A DNA stretch of 21,668 nt from Halieaceae bacterium UBA5044 (GTDB taxonomy: Bacteria; Pseudomonadota; Gammaproteobacteria; Pseudomonadales; Halieaceae). The position numbers and the translations under genes were made by a program. Where the stretch lies: positions 1 through 21,668 of the forward strand of contig DIBU01000007.1 of NCBI GenBank assembly GCA_002416125.1, in the 5' to 3' direction. This document shows, piece by piece, positions 8,630 through 15,631 of this stretch (positions are counted from its first letter, which is position 1; each line of letters begins with the position of its first letter). Under the pieces are notes generated by a model that ran no database searches, was not told the origin of the DNA, and worked only from the letters and a program-made list of their open reading frames with translations.

Positions 8630-9505
8630 ATGAGTATTTTGATTGACAAGAACACCAAGGTGATCTGCCAGGGCTTCACCGGCTCCCAGGGCACCTTCCA
8701 CTCCGAACAGGCGATTGCCTATGGCACCCAGATGGTGGGTGGCGTAACGCCCGGCAAGGGCGGTCAGACCCATCTTGGCCTGCCCGTGTTCAATACTGTG
8801 GCCGAAGCCGTAGCGGCTACCGGCGCGGATGCGTCAGTGATCTACGTGCCTGCGCCGTTCTGCAAGGACTCCATCCTCGAAGCGGCCAACGGTGGCGTAA
8901 AGCTCATCGTCTGCATCACCGAGGGTATTCCGACCCTCGACATGCTGGACTGCAAGGTCAAGTGTGATGAGCTCGGTGTGCGTCTGATTGGCCCCAACTG
9001 CCCTGGCGTGATCACGCCCGGTGAGTGCAAGATCGGCATTATGCCGGGCCATATTCACCTGCCCGGCAAGGTCGGTATTGTTTCGCGCTCCGGTACCCTG
9101 ACCTACGAAGCGGTCAAGCAGACCACAGACGCCGGCTTTGGCCAGTCTACCTGTGTTGGCATCGGCGGCGACCCGATTCCGGGGTCCAACTTTATCGACA
9201 TCCTGGCGATGTTTGAAAAAGATCCGGCGACCGAAGCCATTGTCATGATCGGTGAGATTGGTGGCACGGCCGAAGAAGAGGCTGCGGCCTTTATCAAGGC
9301 CAACGTCACCAAGCCCGTGGTCTCCTACATCGCCGGTGTGACTGCGCCGAAGGGCAAGCGGATGGGTCACGCCGGTGCCATCATCTCCGGCGGTAAAGGC
9401 ACGGCGGACGAGAAGTTTGCTGCGCTGGAAGATGCCGGTGTGAAAACCGTGCGCAGCCTCGCTGACATCGGCAAGGCGCTGGCGGAAGTCACTGGCTGGA
9501 AGTAA
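8630..9505 (+). CDS. sucD: Succinyl-CoA synthetase alpha subunit
   Basis: This 291-residue subunit binds CoA and carries the phosphohistidine intermediate. It has an N-terminal CoA-binding Rossmann domain (CQGFTGSQGTFHSEQAI), LIGPNCPGVITPGECKIGIMP, and the phospho-His motif KRMGHAGAIISGGKGT with His near residue 247. The frame extends upstream into sucC, but the ATG at 8630 is chosen because AAGGAG near 8615 fits it and the family begins MSILIDKNT. It is the last gene of the operon, followed 43 bp later by an intrinsic terminator. Confidence 0.98.
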   Translation: MSILIDKNTKVICQGFTGSQGTFHSEQAIAYGTQMVGGVTPGKGGQTHLGLPVFNTVAEAVAATGADASVIYVPAPFCKDSILEAANGGVKLIVCITEGIPTLDMLDCKVKCDELGVRLIGPNCPGVITPGECKIGIMPGHIHLPGKVGIVSRSGTLTYEAVKQTTDAGFGQSTCVGIGGDPIPGSNFIDILAMFEKDPATEAIVMIGEIGGTAEEEAAAFIKANVTKPVVSYIAGVTAPKGKRMGHAGAIISGGKGTADEKFAALEDAGVKTVRSLADIGKALAEVTGWK

Positions 9506-9548
9506 GCAGTCAGGGTCGCGGCAGGCAGTGCACGTGCTGCCTGTTCCC

Positions 9549-9589
9549 GCCACAAAAAAAGCCCGCTTGATGCGGGCTTTTTTTGTGGC
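9549..9589. terminator. Bidirectional intrinsic terminator between sucD and the hydrolase gene
   Basis: The left arm 9549-9566 and right arm 9572-9589 are perfect 18-base inverted repeats around the 5-nt loop TTGAT. Each arm contains a GC core (GCCCGC/GCGGGC) flanked by A7/T7. On either strand the hairpin core is therefore followed by seven Us. It ends the sdh-suc transcript from the left and the convergent hydrolase transcript, whose stop codon is at 9605-9607, from the right. Confidence 0.95.
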
Positions 9590-9604
9590 TGAATACCTGC
9601 CGGC

Positions 9605-11128
9605 CTATTCGCCGGGCACCTGTGATTGCCACTGCAGGGGAGCGACGGCGCGGATGCGCTCCGCATCCTCTGGCAGCAGGAAGCCTCCCTCCAGCGCGCG
9701 GTCCAATGCGTCCGCGACAGCGGCTTCGTAACCGGCCTGGTCCACGTACAGGGACGCCATTTGCGCGGCGTCGAACAGTACCGTGGTGCCGAACAGGAAG
9801 CAGAGACGGTCCCCTTCCTGGCCCTCTCCGGAGAGAACGGCTACGGGCGCATCCACCCAGGGCGTGCGCACACCACCCAGCACATTGCCCTGGGCGTCCT
9901 TCAGGAACGCGGTGCCGCTATCGTCCACGCTCAGCAGTTCTCCCGTCGGGGGTGCGGTGCCGTCGCGCACCCAGGTGTCCAGCGCGCGCAGGGCTGCGCC
10001 GAAGACCCAGGCCATGGGTCCGGCGTTCACGGGCCGCGCGCAGTTCAGAAAGCCGGGTATGCCATTGGCTTCCTCTACCAGCAGAAAGCGCGGGTCGACC
10101 CCGGTGTCCTGACGGCCGATGATGAAGGAGTAGTAGTCGCCGTGCGCGGTTCCCGCAACCTCCCAGAGACGGAAGCGGTCGCTGTCCGGCTGGCGGTCGT
10201 TGATGGAGCCCAGGAGCAGAACATCGGTTTCCGTCTGGAAGTTGAACACGGGCACGTTCAGATCCTCGCGAAAGAGGACACTTTCCGGTGTCGGTATCTC
10301 GGTTTCAGGCTCCTGTGACAGGGGTGAGCTGCCATCGCCCCTGCTGTGCACCATATAACCATCGAAGGTGTTGTACAGCGGATGAATGGCGTTGATATAG
10401 GTCGCCAGGCGCCCGGCCGACTGTGACTCGCCGAGGGCAATCATCTGCTCCACCTGCAGGCCCTCGAGCAGGTCGACGTCTGCAGGTTCACGCAGTGCCT
10501 GTGCCGCCTGCGAGAACATGTCGTAGGAGTAGCTGTCGCCCGGGTGCTCCAGGCTGCCGTAGCGGGCCGGGTTCACCGCTTTCAGGTGCAACGGTGCCAC
10601 CGGTGTTCCGGAGCCTTCGATGCCCACGCGCTGTGCCGAGACACCCACCCACACATGACCCTGGCGCAGCATTTCCACATGGCCTGAGCCATAGGATGGG
10701 CCGGTGTCGAAGCCGGCGGTCACGTTCAGCCACTCCACGAGCACCGTCCCACTGAAGTCACCGTCGTCGATAGGGCGGTAGACCACAACGCGTGTGCGGT
10801 AATTGGCGGTGCCCGCGGGTTCCGCCTCCCAGGCGCCATCACTGCCGAGTTCGTTCAGGTTGCTGAAGGCGCTTGCCTCGCCAGAGAGGAAATACTCACG
10901 CTGGCGGTAGCCGACATCGGCGAGGTCAAATGTCGTGGAGAGCAGGAACAGATCCCCCTCGTCCGGCGGGTCGGCGACTTCAGGCTGTGCAATGGGCAGG
11001 TAGTCGGGTTCTACGGGTGGCGGCGGCTCCGGCGGCGCGGGCACACCATCGCTGCCATCGCTGCAGCCGGTGAGAAGGACAATAGAAAGCCCGAGTGCAA
11101 GCGGCCAAAGGTGGGTGATCATGTTCAT
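9605..11128 (-). CDS. Lipoprotein alpha/beta hydrolase-domain protein, substrate unknown
   Basis: This is a 507-residue predicted lipoprotein. The signal peptide has the lipobox LLTGC with Cys22; the next residue is Ser, so outer-membrane sorting is likely. A Pro-rich linker (about 28-40) leads to a large alpha/beta-hydrolase domain. The probable nucleophile elbow is LGESQSAGRL (Ser235). It reads G-x-S-x-S rather than the usual G-x-S-x-G. The probable catalytic His is His329 in VAGTAHGDYY. It resembles the large, poorly characterised alpha/beta hydrolase domain proteins (Abhydrolase_10-like, from memory). The ATG at 11128 is chosen over the longer frame start at 11164 because GGAG lies 7 nt upstream and the signal peptide begins there. 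It is a single-gene unit, divergent from htpG, ending at the shared terminator. An esterase-type activity is an inference. Confidence 0.85.
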   Translation of the reverse strand: MNMITHLWPLALGLSIVLLTGCSDGSDGVPAPPEPPPPVEPDYLPIAQPEVADPPDEGDLFLLSTTFDLADVGYRQREYFLSGEASAFSNLNELGSDGAWEAEPAGTANYRTRVVVYRPIDDGDFSGTVLVEWLNVTAGFDTGPSYGSGHVEMLRQGHVWVGVSAQRVGIEGSGTPVAPLHLKAVNPARYGSLEHPGDSYSYDMFSQAAQALREPADVDLLEGLQVEQMIALGESQSAGRLATYINAIHPLYNTFDGYMVHSRGDGSSPLSQEPETEIPTPESVLFREDLNVPVFNFQTETDVLLLGSINDRQPDSDRFRLWEVAGTAHGDYYSFIIGRQDTGVDPRFLLVEEANGIPGFLNCARPVNAGPMAWVFGAALRALDTWVRDGTAPPTGELLSVDDSGTAFLKDAQGNVLGGVRTPWVDAPVAVLSGEGQEGDRLCFLFGTTVLFDAAQMASLYVDQAGYEAAVADALDRALEGGFLLPEDAERIRAVAPLQWQSQVPGE

Positions 11129-11150
11129 GCGCTGTCTCCGGAGTGTTATG

Positions 11151-11170
11151 AGGCTAATATGCATTAGCCT
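11151..11170. promoter_or_regulatory. Perfect 8-bp inverted repeat, candidate operator
   Basis: AGGCTAAT (11151-11158) and ATTAGCCT (11163-11170) are exact inverted repeats separated by ATGC. The element lies 22 bp upstream of the hydrolase start (minus strand), where a promoter -10 would be expected. It ends 2 bp before the -35-like CTTGAAA of the htpG promoter. The size and symmetry fit a dimeric repressor site. No regulator gene is adjacent, and a simple hairpin in the hydrolase leader is the alternative. Confidence 0.5.
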
Positions 11171-11172
11171 GC

Positions 11173-11201
11173 CTTGAAATACCAGCAGTTAGCCCCCACC
11201 T
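11173..11201 (+). promoter_or_regulatory. Sigma-32 (RpoH)-type heat-shock promoter of htpG
   Basis: CTTGAAA at 11173-11179 is followed after 14 bp by CCCCACCT at 11194-11201. This closely matches the RpoH consensus CTTGAAA-N13-15-CCCCATnT as known from enterobacteria. The site is about 55 bp upstream of the htpG ATG and on the correct strand. Heat-shock control of htpG is well established in gammaproteobacteria, so the match is unlikely to be chance. Confidence 0.8.
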
Positions 11202-11256
11202 CTGCAGTTGCCCACGGCAATACACTTATTCACCTGTCACTACTCGCGAGGGACCC

Positions 11257-13176
11257 ATGACTGCGGATGTGAAAAAAGAAACGCTTGGTTTTCAAACCGA
11301 GGCCCGCCAGCTGCTGCACCTGATGATTCATTCTCTGTACAGCAACAAGGAGATTTTCCTGCGTGAGCTGATTTCCAATGCCTCGGACGCAATCGACAAG
11401 CTCCGGTTTGCGGCGCTTGCCGACGACAGCCTGCTGGAAGGGCAGGGCGATTACGCGATCCGTGTCGACGTCGACAAGGACGCCAACACCATCACGATCA
11501 GCGACAACGGCATTGGCATGAACCGGGATGAGGTGGTCGAGAACCTCGGCACCATCGCCAAATCGGGCACGGCGGCCTTTCTGGAGAGCCTGAGTGGCGA
11601 CCAGAAAAAGGATTCGCAACTGATTGGCCAGTTCGGTGTGGGCTTCTACTCGGCGTTTATCGTGGCCGATCGTGTGGAGGTGCACACGCGCAAGGCAGGT
11701 GCCGATGCGCAAAGCGGTGTGCTCTGGGAGTCCCACGGTGAGGCGGAATTCACCATTGAGCCCCGCGAAAAAGACACCCGTGGCACCACGATCACGCTTT
11801 TCCTGAAGCCCGCCTGCAGTGAATTCGCCGATGACTGGCGGGTGCGCAGCGTGATCAAGAAGTACTCCGACCACATTTCCGTACCGGTGATGATGCTGGA
11901 AGCGGCAACTGCCAGCAGAGATGACGACGACGCTGCGGAAGAAGCTGAGGCGCCACAGTACAAGCCGGTCAATGAGGCGACGGCGCTGTGGACACGTGCG
12001 CGTACCGACATCAGCGACGAGGAGTACTCGGCCTTCTATCGCCATGTGTCGCACGATTTTGAGGAGCCACTCAGCTGGAGTCACAACAAGGTTGAGGGCA
12101 AGCAGGAATATACCAGCCTGCTCTACATCCCTCGCCGCGCTCCCTTCGACCTGTGGAACAGGGACATGAATCGCGGTCTCAAGCTGTACGTGCAGCGCAC
12201 GTTTATCATGGACGACGCCGAACAGTTCCTGCCCCTGTACCTGCGCTTTGTCAAAGGGGTGGTCGATTCCAATGATCTGCCCCTGAACGTGTCGCGGGAA
12301 ATTCTGCAGCAGGACAGCGCTGTTGACGCCATGCGCAGCGCGCTGACCAAGCGTGTCCTCGACATGCTGGGCAAACTGGCGAAAAAGGAAGGCGATGACT
12401 ATGCGACTTTCTGGAAAGAATTTGGCCAGGTGCTGAAAGAGGCGCCAGCCGAAGACTTTGGCAACCGGGAGAAAATTGCCGGCCTGCTGCGCTTCAGTAC
12501 CACCCACACTGACCAGCCGGCTCAGGACCAGTCGCTGGCAGACTATGTTGGGCGCATGCAGGACGGGCAGGACAAGATCTACTACGTGGTGGCCGAGAAC
12601 TTCAACACGGCACGCAAGAGCCCGCACCTTGAAGTGTTCCGCAAGAAAGGTATCGAGGTCTTGCTGCTCAGTGACCGTGTCGACGACTGGTTGATGAACC
12701 AGCTGCAGGAGTTCGACGGCAAGAAATTCCAGGACGTGGCGCGCGGTGCACTGGACCTCGAAGAGGACTCCGAGGAAGCGAAAGCCGAAAAGGAGAAACT
12801 CAAGCAGAACAGCGAAGCACTGGTGGAACGCCTCAGCGGCGCACTGGGTGATGCGGTGGCCGAAGTGCGCGCCTCATCCCGGCTCACTGAATCACCAGCC
12901 TGTCTGGTGGTGGGTGAATTCGACATGGGTGCGCAGATGAAGCGTATTCTCGAAGCAGCGGGTCAGCCGGTGCCGGACAGCAAACCCATACTTGAAATCA
13001 ATCCCGTGCACCCGCTGCTGCAGATGCTGGACGCGGAACAGGATGAGGCGCGCTTCAGTGACCTTGCGCATGTGGTGCTTGACCAGGCCACGCTGGCTGA
13101 GGGAGGGCAGTTGGAAGATCCGGCTACTTTTGTCAGCCGTCTCAACAGCCTGCTGCTGCAAATGAGCAAGCGCTGA
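11257..13176 (+). CDS. htpG: Molecular chaperone HtpG (bacterial Hsp90)
   Basis: This 639-residue cytoplasmic ATP-dependent chaperone acts as a homodimer with DnaK on late folding steps. The N-terminal GHKL ATPase domain shows SNASDAIDKLRF (Asn41 for Mg), DNGIGM (Asp83) and the lid motif GQFGVGFYS (124-132). A charged stretch (SRDDDDAAEEAEAP, about 220-233) sits at the domain junction. The middle domain has NVSREILQQD, and the C-terminal dimerisation domain ends without MEEVD, as expected in bacteria. The ATG at 11257 has GAGGG a few bases upstream. It is preceded by a sigma-32-type promoter. gpsA begins 123 bp downstream. Confidence 0.98.
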   Translation: MTADVKKETLGFQTEARQLLHLMIHSLYSNKEIFLRELISNASDAIDKLRFAALADDSLLEGQGDYAIRVDVDKDANTITISDNGIGMNRDEVVENLGTIAKSGTAAFLESLSGDQKKDSQLIGQFGVGFYSAFIVADRVEVHTRKAGADAQSGVLWESHGEAEFTIEPREKDTRGTTITLFLKPACSEFADDWRVRSVIKKYSDHISVPVMMLEAATASRDDDDAAEEAEAPQYKPVNEATALWTRARTDISDEEYSAFYRHVSHDFEEPLSWSHNKVEGKQEYTSLLYIPRRAPFDLWNRDMNRGLKLYVQRTFIMDDAEQFLPLYLRFVKGVVDSNDLPLNVSREILQQDSAVDAMRSALTKRVLDMLGKLAKKEGDDYATFWKEFGQVLKEAPAEDFGNREKIAGLLRFSTTHTDQPAQDQSLADYVGRMQDGQDKIYYVVAENFNTARKSPHLEVFRKKGIEVLLLSDRVDDWLMNQLQEFDGKKFQDVARGALDLEEDSEEAKAEKEKLKQNSEALVERLSGALGDAVAEVRASSRLTESPACLVVGEFDMGAQMKRILEAAGQPVPDSKPILEINPVHPLLQMLDAEQDEARFSDLAHVVLDQATLAEGGQLEDPATFVSRLNSLLLQMSKR

Positions 13177-13184
13177 GCTCTGCC

Positions 13185-13214
13185 CTGCGGGCCTGGTGCT
13201 TGCCACGCCCGCAG
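13185..13214 (+). other. Hairpin in the htpG-gpsA gap, possible weak terminator or attenuator
   Basis: CTGCGGGC (13185-13192) pairs perfectly with GCCCGCAG (13207-13214). The 14-nt loop can extend by a further TGG/CCA after a C-C mismatch. It starts 9 bp after the htpG stop. No T-run follows, so it is not a classical intrinsic terminator. It may stabilise the htpG mRNA 3' end or partly separate htpG from gpsA. Confidence 0.4.
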
Positions 13215-13299
13215 CACGGTGCCAAGCTGCAACGCGTCCGCGATGGCAGAACGCTTTACGGCGCCATCAGGCTCAGGTCACAGCAACAGGGAGCACGCC

Positions 13300-14352
13300 A
13301 TGCCTCGTTCGCACCGGGTCGCCGTTCTCGGCGGGGGCAGTTTCGGCACCGTTATCGCCAATCTGATCGCGGTGAATGGCCATCGCGTGGCCCTCTGGGG
13401 GCGCAATGCCGAGCGTGTCGACCTCATCAACACCCTGCGTGAAAACAGGGAGTATCTGCCCGGCTATCGGCTGGACGACGGTTTGCGCGCCACCACGTCA
13501 CTGGCCGACGCTGTCAGCGACACCGATATCGTCTTTGTCGCGGTGCCCAGCGCATCCTTCCGCCAGATCGTGCGCGACGTGGCCCCCCTGGTGGCCCCGC
13601 AGACCTGCCTGGTGAGCCTGACCAAGGGGATAGAGCCCGGTGGCTTTCGCCTGATGAGCGAGATCCTGCGGGAAGAGCTGCCAGCCAACCCGCGTGCTGT
13701 GCTCAGTGGGCCCAATCTGGCGAGTGAGATCGCGGCGGGGCAGGTTACCGGCTCGGTGGTCGCCAGTGACAGCGATGCACTGAACCGGTCACTGCACGAC
13801 CTGCTGCACAGTGAACGCTTCCTGGTCTACGCATCACGGGATCTGTTCGGCGTGGAACTGGGCGGTGCGTTGAAGAATGTCTACGCCATACTCGCTGGTC
13901 TCTGTGCCGCCTTGTCCTTCGGCGAAAATACCGTCGGCATGCTGCTGACGCGTGCCCTGGCGGAAATGTCACGTTTTGCGGTGCGCCTGGGGGCGAACCC
14001 GCTCACTTTTCTCGGCCTTGCGGGCGTGGGAGATCTCTTTGTGACCTGTTCGTCGCCGCTGTCGCGGAACTACCGCATCGGTTTTGCAGTGGGCAAGGGC
14101 GAGCCGCTGGACGCGGTGCTCGACGCGATGGATCAGGTCGCCGAAGGCATCAACACGCTGGCGCTGCTGAAAGCGGAGGCGGATCGGCGAGGTGTGCACA
14201 TGCCACTAGTCAATGGTTTGTACGGAATTCTGTACGAGCAGCGTCCGGTCACGGAGATCTTCAGTGATATGATGTCTCGCGAGCAGGCGCATGATGTGGA
14301 GTTTGCGGTGGGTGATTTTCACCCGACACACAGCGCAAGGAGAGAGGGTTGA
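13300..14352 (+). CDS. gpsA: Glycerol-3-phosphate dehydrogenase [NAD(P)+]
   Basis: This roughly 350-residue soluble enzyme reduces dihydroxyacetone phosphate to sn-glycerol-3-phosphate for phospholipid synthesis. It has the N-terminal Rossmann motif VAVLGGGSFGTVIA, then SLTKGIEPGG, SGPNLASEIAAG, and ELGGALKNVYAILAG with the probable catalytic Lys192. The family signature NPLTFLGLAGVGDLFVTCSS...SRNYRIGF follows, and the C-terminus has PLVNGLYGILYE. The frame opens at 13219, but the ATG at 13300 is chosen because AGGGAG lies 6 nt upstream and the Rossmann strand then starts where the family expects. Its stop overlaps the start of the next gene (TTGA), so the two are translationally coupled. Confidence 0.97.
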   Translation: MPRSHRVAVLGGGSFGTVIANLIAVNGHRVALWGRNAERVDLINTLRENREYLPGYRLDDGLRATTSLADAVSDTDIVFVAVPSASFRQIVRDVAPLVAPQTCLVSLTKGIEPGGFRLMSEILREELPANPRAVLSGPNLASEIAAGQVTGSVVASDSDALNRSLHDLLHSERFLVYASRDLFGVELGGALKNVYAILAGLCAALSFGENTVGMLLTRALAEMSRFAVRLGANPLTFLGLAGVGDLFVTCSSPLSRNYRIGFAVGKGEPLDAVLDAMDQVAEGINTLALLKAEADRRGVHMPLVNGLYGILYEQRPVTEIFSDMMSREQAHDVEFAVGDFHPTHSARREG

Positions 14353-14936
14353 AGGTTTCCGTACAACATTGCCGGACAGCGTTTTTATTGCTGGCCTGGG
14401 CTGTCGTATCCGGCGCGGGTGCCGCAAGCCCGTCTGGCTACAGTCCGCAGGTGCTGGTGGACGAACTCGAGGCGTTTCCCCACGCGCTGTCGATTGCGCG
14501 CAAGCAGGAGGTGGTGCGGGATCACGAAATAGGTCTTGGACCCATTCAGAAATCCATGGGCGCCTGGGTATTTCGCGATAGCGTGCGTATGGATGGTGAA
14601 CTGCAGCGCCTGACCTGGCAGATTGTCGACGGTTTTACCTCGCGCGAGGTGCTGCGGCGACTGGAGCAGAGCCTCTCGAGGCAGGAGTCAGCAACGCGCC
14701 TGTTCGGCTGCGATGGCCGGGCCTGTGGTTCGGGCTCACAATGGGCCAACAGGGTGTTTGGACAGCGACTGCTGTACGGCCGTGCCGACGACCAGAGTTA
14801 CCGCGTTTATGCCGTGCAGACTACAGGGGCGGAATATCGCGTTTTGCTCTACAGCGGCGCCCGCTCCTCCGACCGCCAGTATCTGCATCTGGATATCCTC
14901 GAGGTCAACCCCGAGGTCGATGAAGGCCGGCTTTAG
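14349..14936 (+). CDS. Exported DUF4892-type protein
   Basis: This 195-residue protein has an N-terminal signal peptide with a hydrophobic core TAFLLLAWAVVSG and likely cleavage after AGA, so it is probably periplasmic. The body resembles DUF4892: WVFRDSVRMDGELQRLTWQI, a helix with RRLEQSLSRQ, then LFGCDGRACGSGSQWANRVFG with two cysteines, and a C-terminal YLHLDILEV strand. The family function is unknown to me. The start is taken as TTG at 14349, overlapping the gpsA TGA by 4 nt, with AAGGAGAGAGG just upstream. No ATG fits before the signal peptide. The TAG stop overlaps the folE stop on the other strand by 4 nt. The family call is from remembered motifs. Confidence 0.85.
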   Translation: MKVSVQHCRTAFLLLAWAVVSGAGAASPSGYSPQVLVDELEAFPHALSIARKQEVVRDHEIGLGPIQKSMGAWVFRDSVRMDGELQRLTWQIVDGFTSREVLRRLEQSLSRQESATRLFGCDGRACGSGSQWANRVFGQRLLYGRADDQSYRVYAVQTTGAEYRVLLYSGARSSDRQYLHLDILEVNPEVDEGRL

Positions 14937-15481
14937 CGGCCCAATTGCAGCAGCGACAGGAACTCGTCGCGCGTCTTCTGCTCGGTGCGGAACGAGCCAA
15001 GCATTGCCGAGGTCTTCATCACCGAGTTCTGCTTCTCCACGCCGCGCATCATCATGCACATGTGCTGTGCCTCGATGATAACGCCGACGCCCTCAGCGTC
15101 GGTGACGTCCATAATGGTTTGCGCGATCTGCGTGGTCAGGGATTCCTGTATTTGCAGGCGCCGCGCGAAAACATCGACGATGCGGGCGACCTTTGACAGG
15201 CCCAGCACCTTGCCGGTGGGAATGTAGGCCACGTGGCATTTGCCGATAAAGGGCAGTACGTGATGCTCGCACAGCGAATACAGCTCAACATTCTGCACCA
15301 GCACCATTTCACTGGAGTCGGAGGGGAACAGCGCATTGTTGACTACATCCTCCACCGACTGATGGTAGCCACGCGTGAGGAATTCGAAAGCCTTCGCGGC
15401 GCGCTTCGGCGTGTCAGCGAGGCCCGGCCGGGACAGGTCCTCGCCGATCGCCGCAATGATTTTCGCCCACTCTTGTTCCAT
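14933..15481 (-). CDS. folE: GTP cyclohydrolase I
   Basis: This 182-residue enzyme converts GTP to 7,8-dihydroneopterin triphosphate, the first step of folate synthesis. Zinc ligands are visible as Cys71 and His74 in SLCEHHVLPFIGKCHVAYIP, and Cys142 in EAQHMCMMMRGVEKQ. It is therefore the zinc-dependent FolE1 class. DTPKRAAKAFEFLT and KVARIVDVFARRLQIQE are also family hallmarks. The frame extends upstream to 15550, but the ATG at 15481 has AGGGGAA at 7 nt spacing and gives the typical length. It is divergent from prmB. A good extended -10 promoter lies upstream. It converges on the DUF4892 gene with no room for a terminator. Confidence 0.97.
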   Translation of the reverse strand: MEQEWAKIIAAIGEDLSRPGLADTPKRAAKAFEFLTRGYHQSVEDVVNNALFPSDSSEMVLVQNVELYSLCEHHVLPFIGKCHVAYIPTGKVLGLSKVARIVDVFARRLQIQESLTTQIAQTIMDVTDAEGVGVIIEAQHMCMMMRGVEKQNSVMKTSAMLGSFRTEQKTRDEFLSLLQLGR

Positions 15482-15521
15482 GAATTGTTCCCCTGGTGAC
15501 CACCCCGGTGGCGGGCCGAGG

Positions 15522-15550
15522 ATAGTAGCAACCGCCCCGGATGAAGGCAA
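15522..15550 (-). promoter_or_regulatory. Sigma-70 extended -10 promoter of folE
   Basis: Read on the minus strand, TTGCCT (15550-15545) is followed by a 17-bp spacer and TACTAT (15527-15522), with TGC directly before the -10 (extended -10). Transcription would start near 15515, giving a leader of about 34 nt to the folE ATG. Each hexamer matches 4 of 6 consensus bases. Confidence 0.6.
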
Positions 15551-15619
15551 ACCTGTAGCGACCTGGCCGGGCTCCGCGCGACCGGCAGATCGAGGCTACT
15601 GCCGCCGCAGCGGATCCAT

Positions 15620-15625
15620 TACACT
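15620..15625 (+). promoter_or_regulatory. Possible -10 element of prmB implying a leaderless or very short mRNA leader
   Basis: TACACT (4 of 6 to TATAAT) ends 6 bp before the prmB ATG, so a start site 7 bp downstream would fall on the ATG itself. No Shine-Dalgarno sequence is visible before the ATG. The -35 position (TACTGC at 17-bp spacing) is poor, so the call is tentative. Confidence 0.35.
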
Positions 15626-15631
15626 CGCCGC

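Noticed and set aside
7318..8694. 458-codon minus-strand frame over sucC
   Set aside because: It is antisense to sucC, with no ribosome-binding site or family resemblance.
9626..10318. 230-codon plus-strand frame opposite the hydrolase
   Set aside because: It starts just after a strong terminator with no promoter. It is antisense to a lipoprotein gene that has a signal peptide and a catalytic motif.
11230..12627. 465-codon minus-strand frame over htpG
   Set aside because: It is antisense to htpG and runs across its promoter region. The composition is that of a shadow frame.
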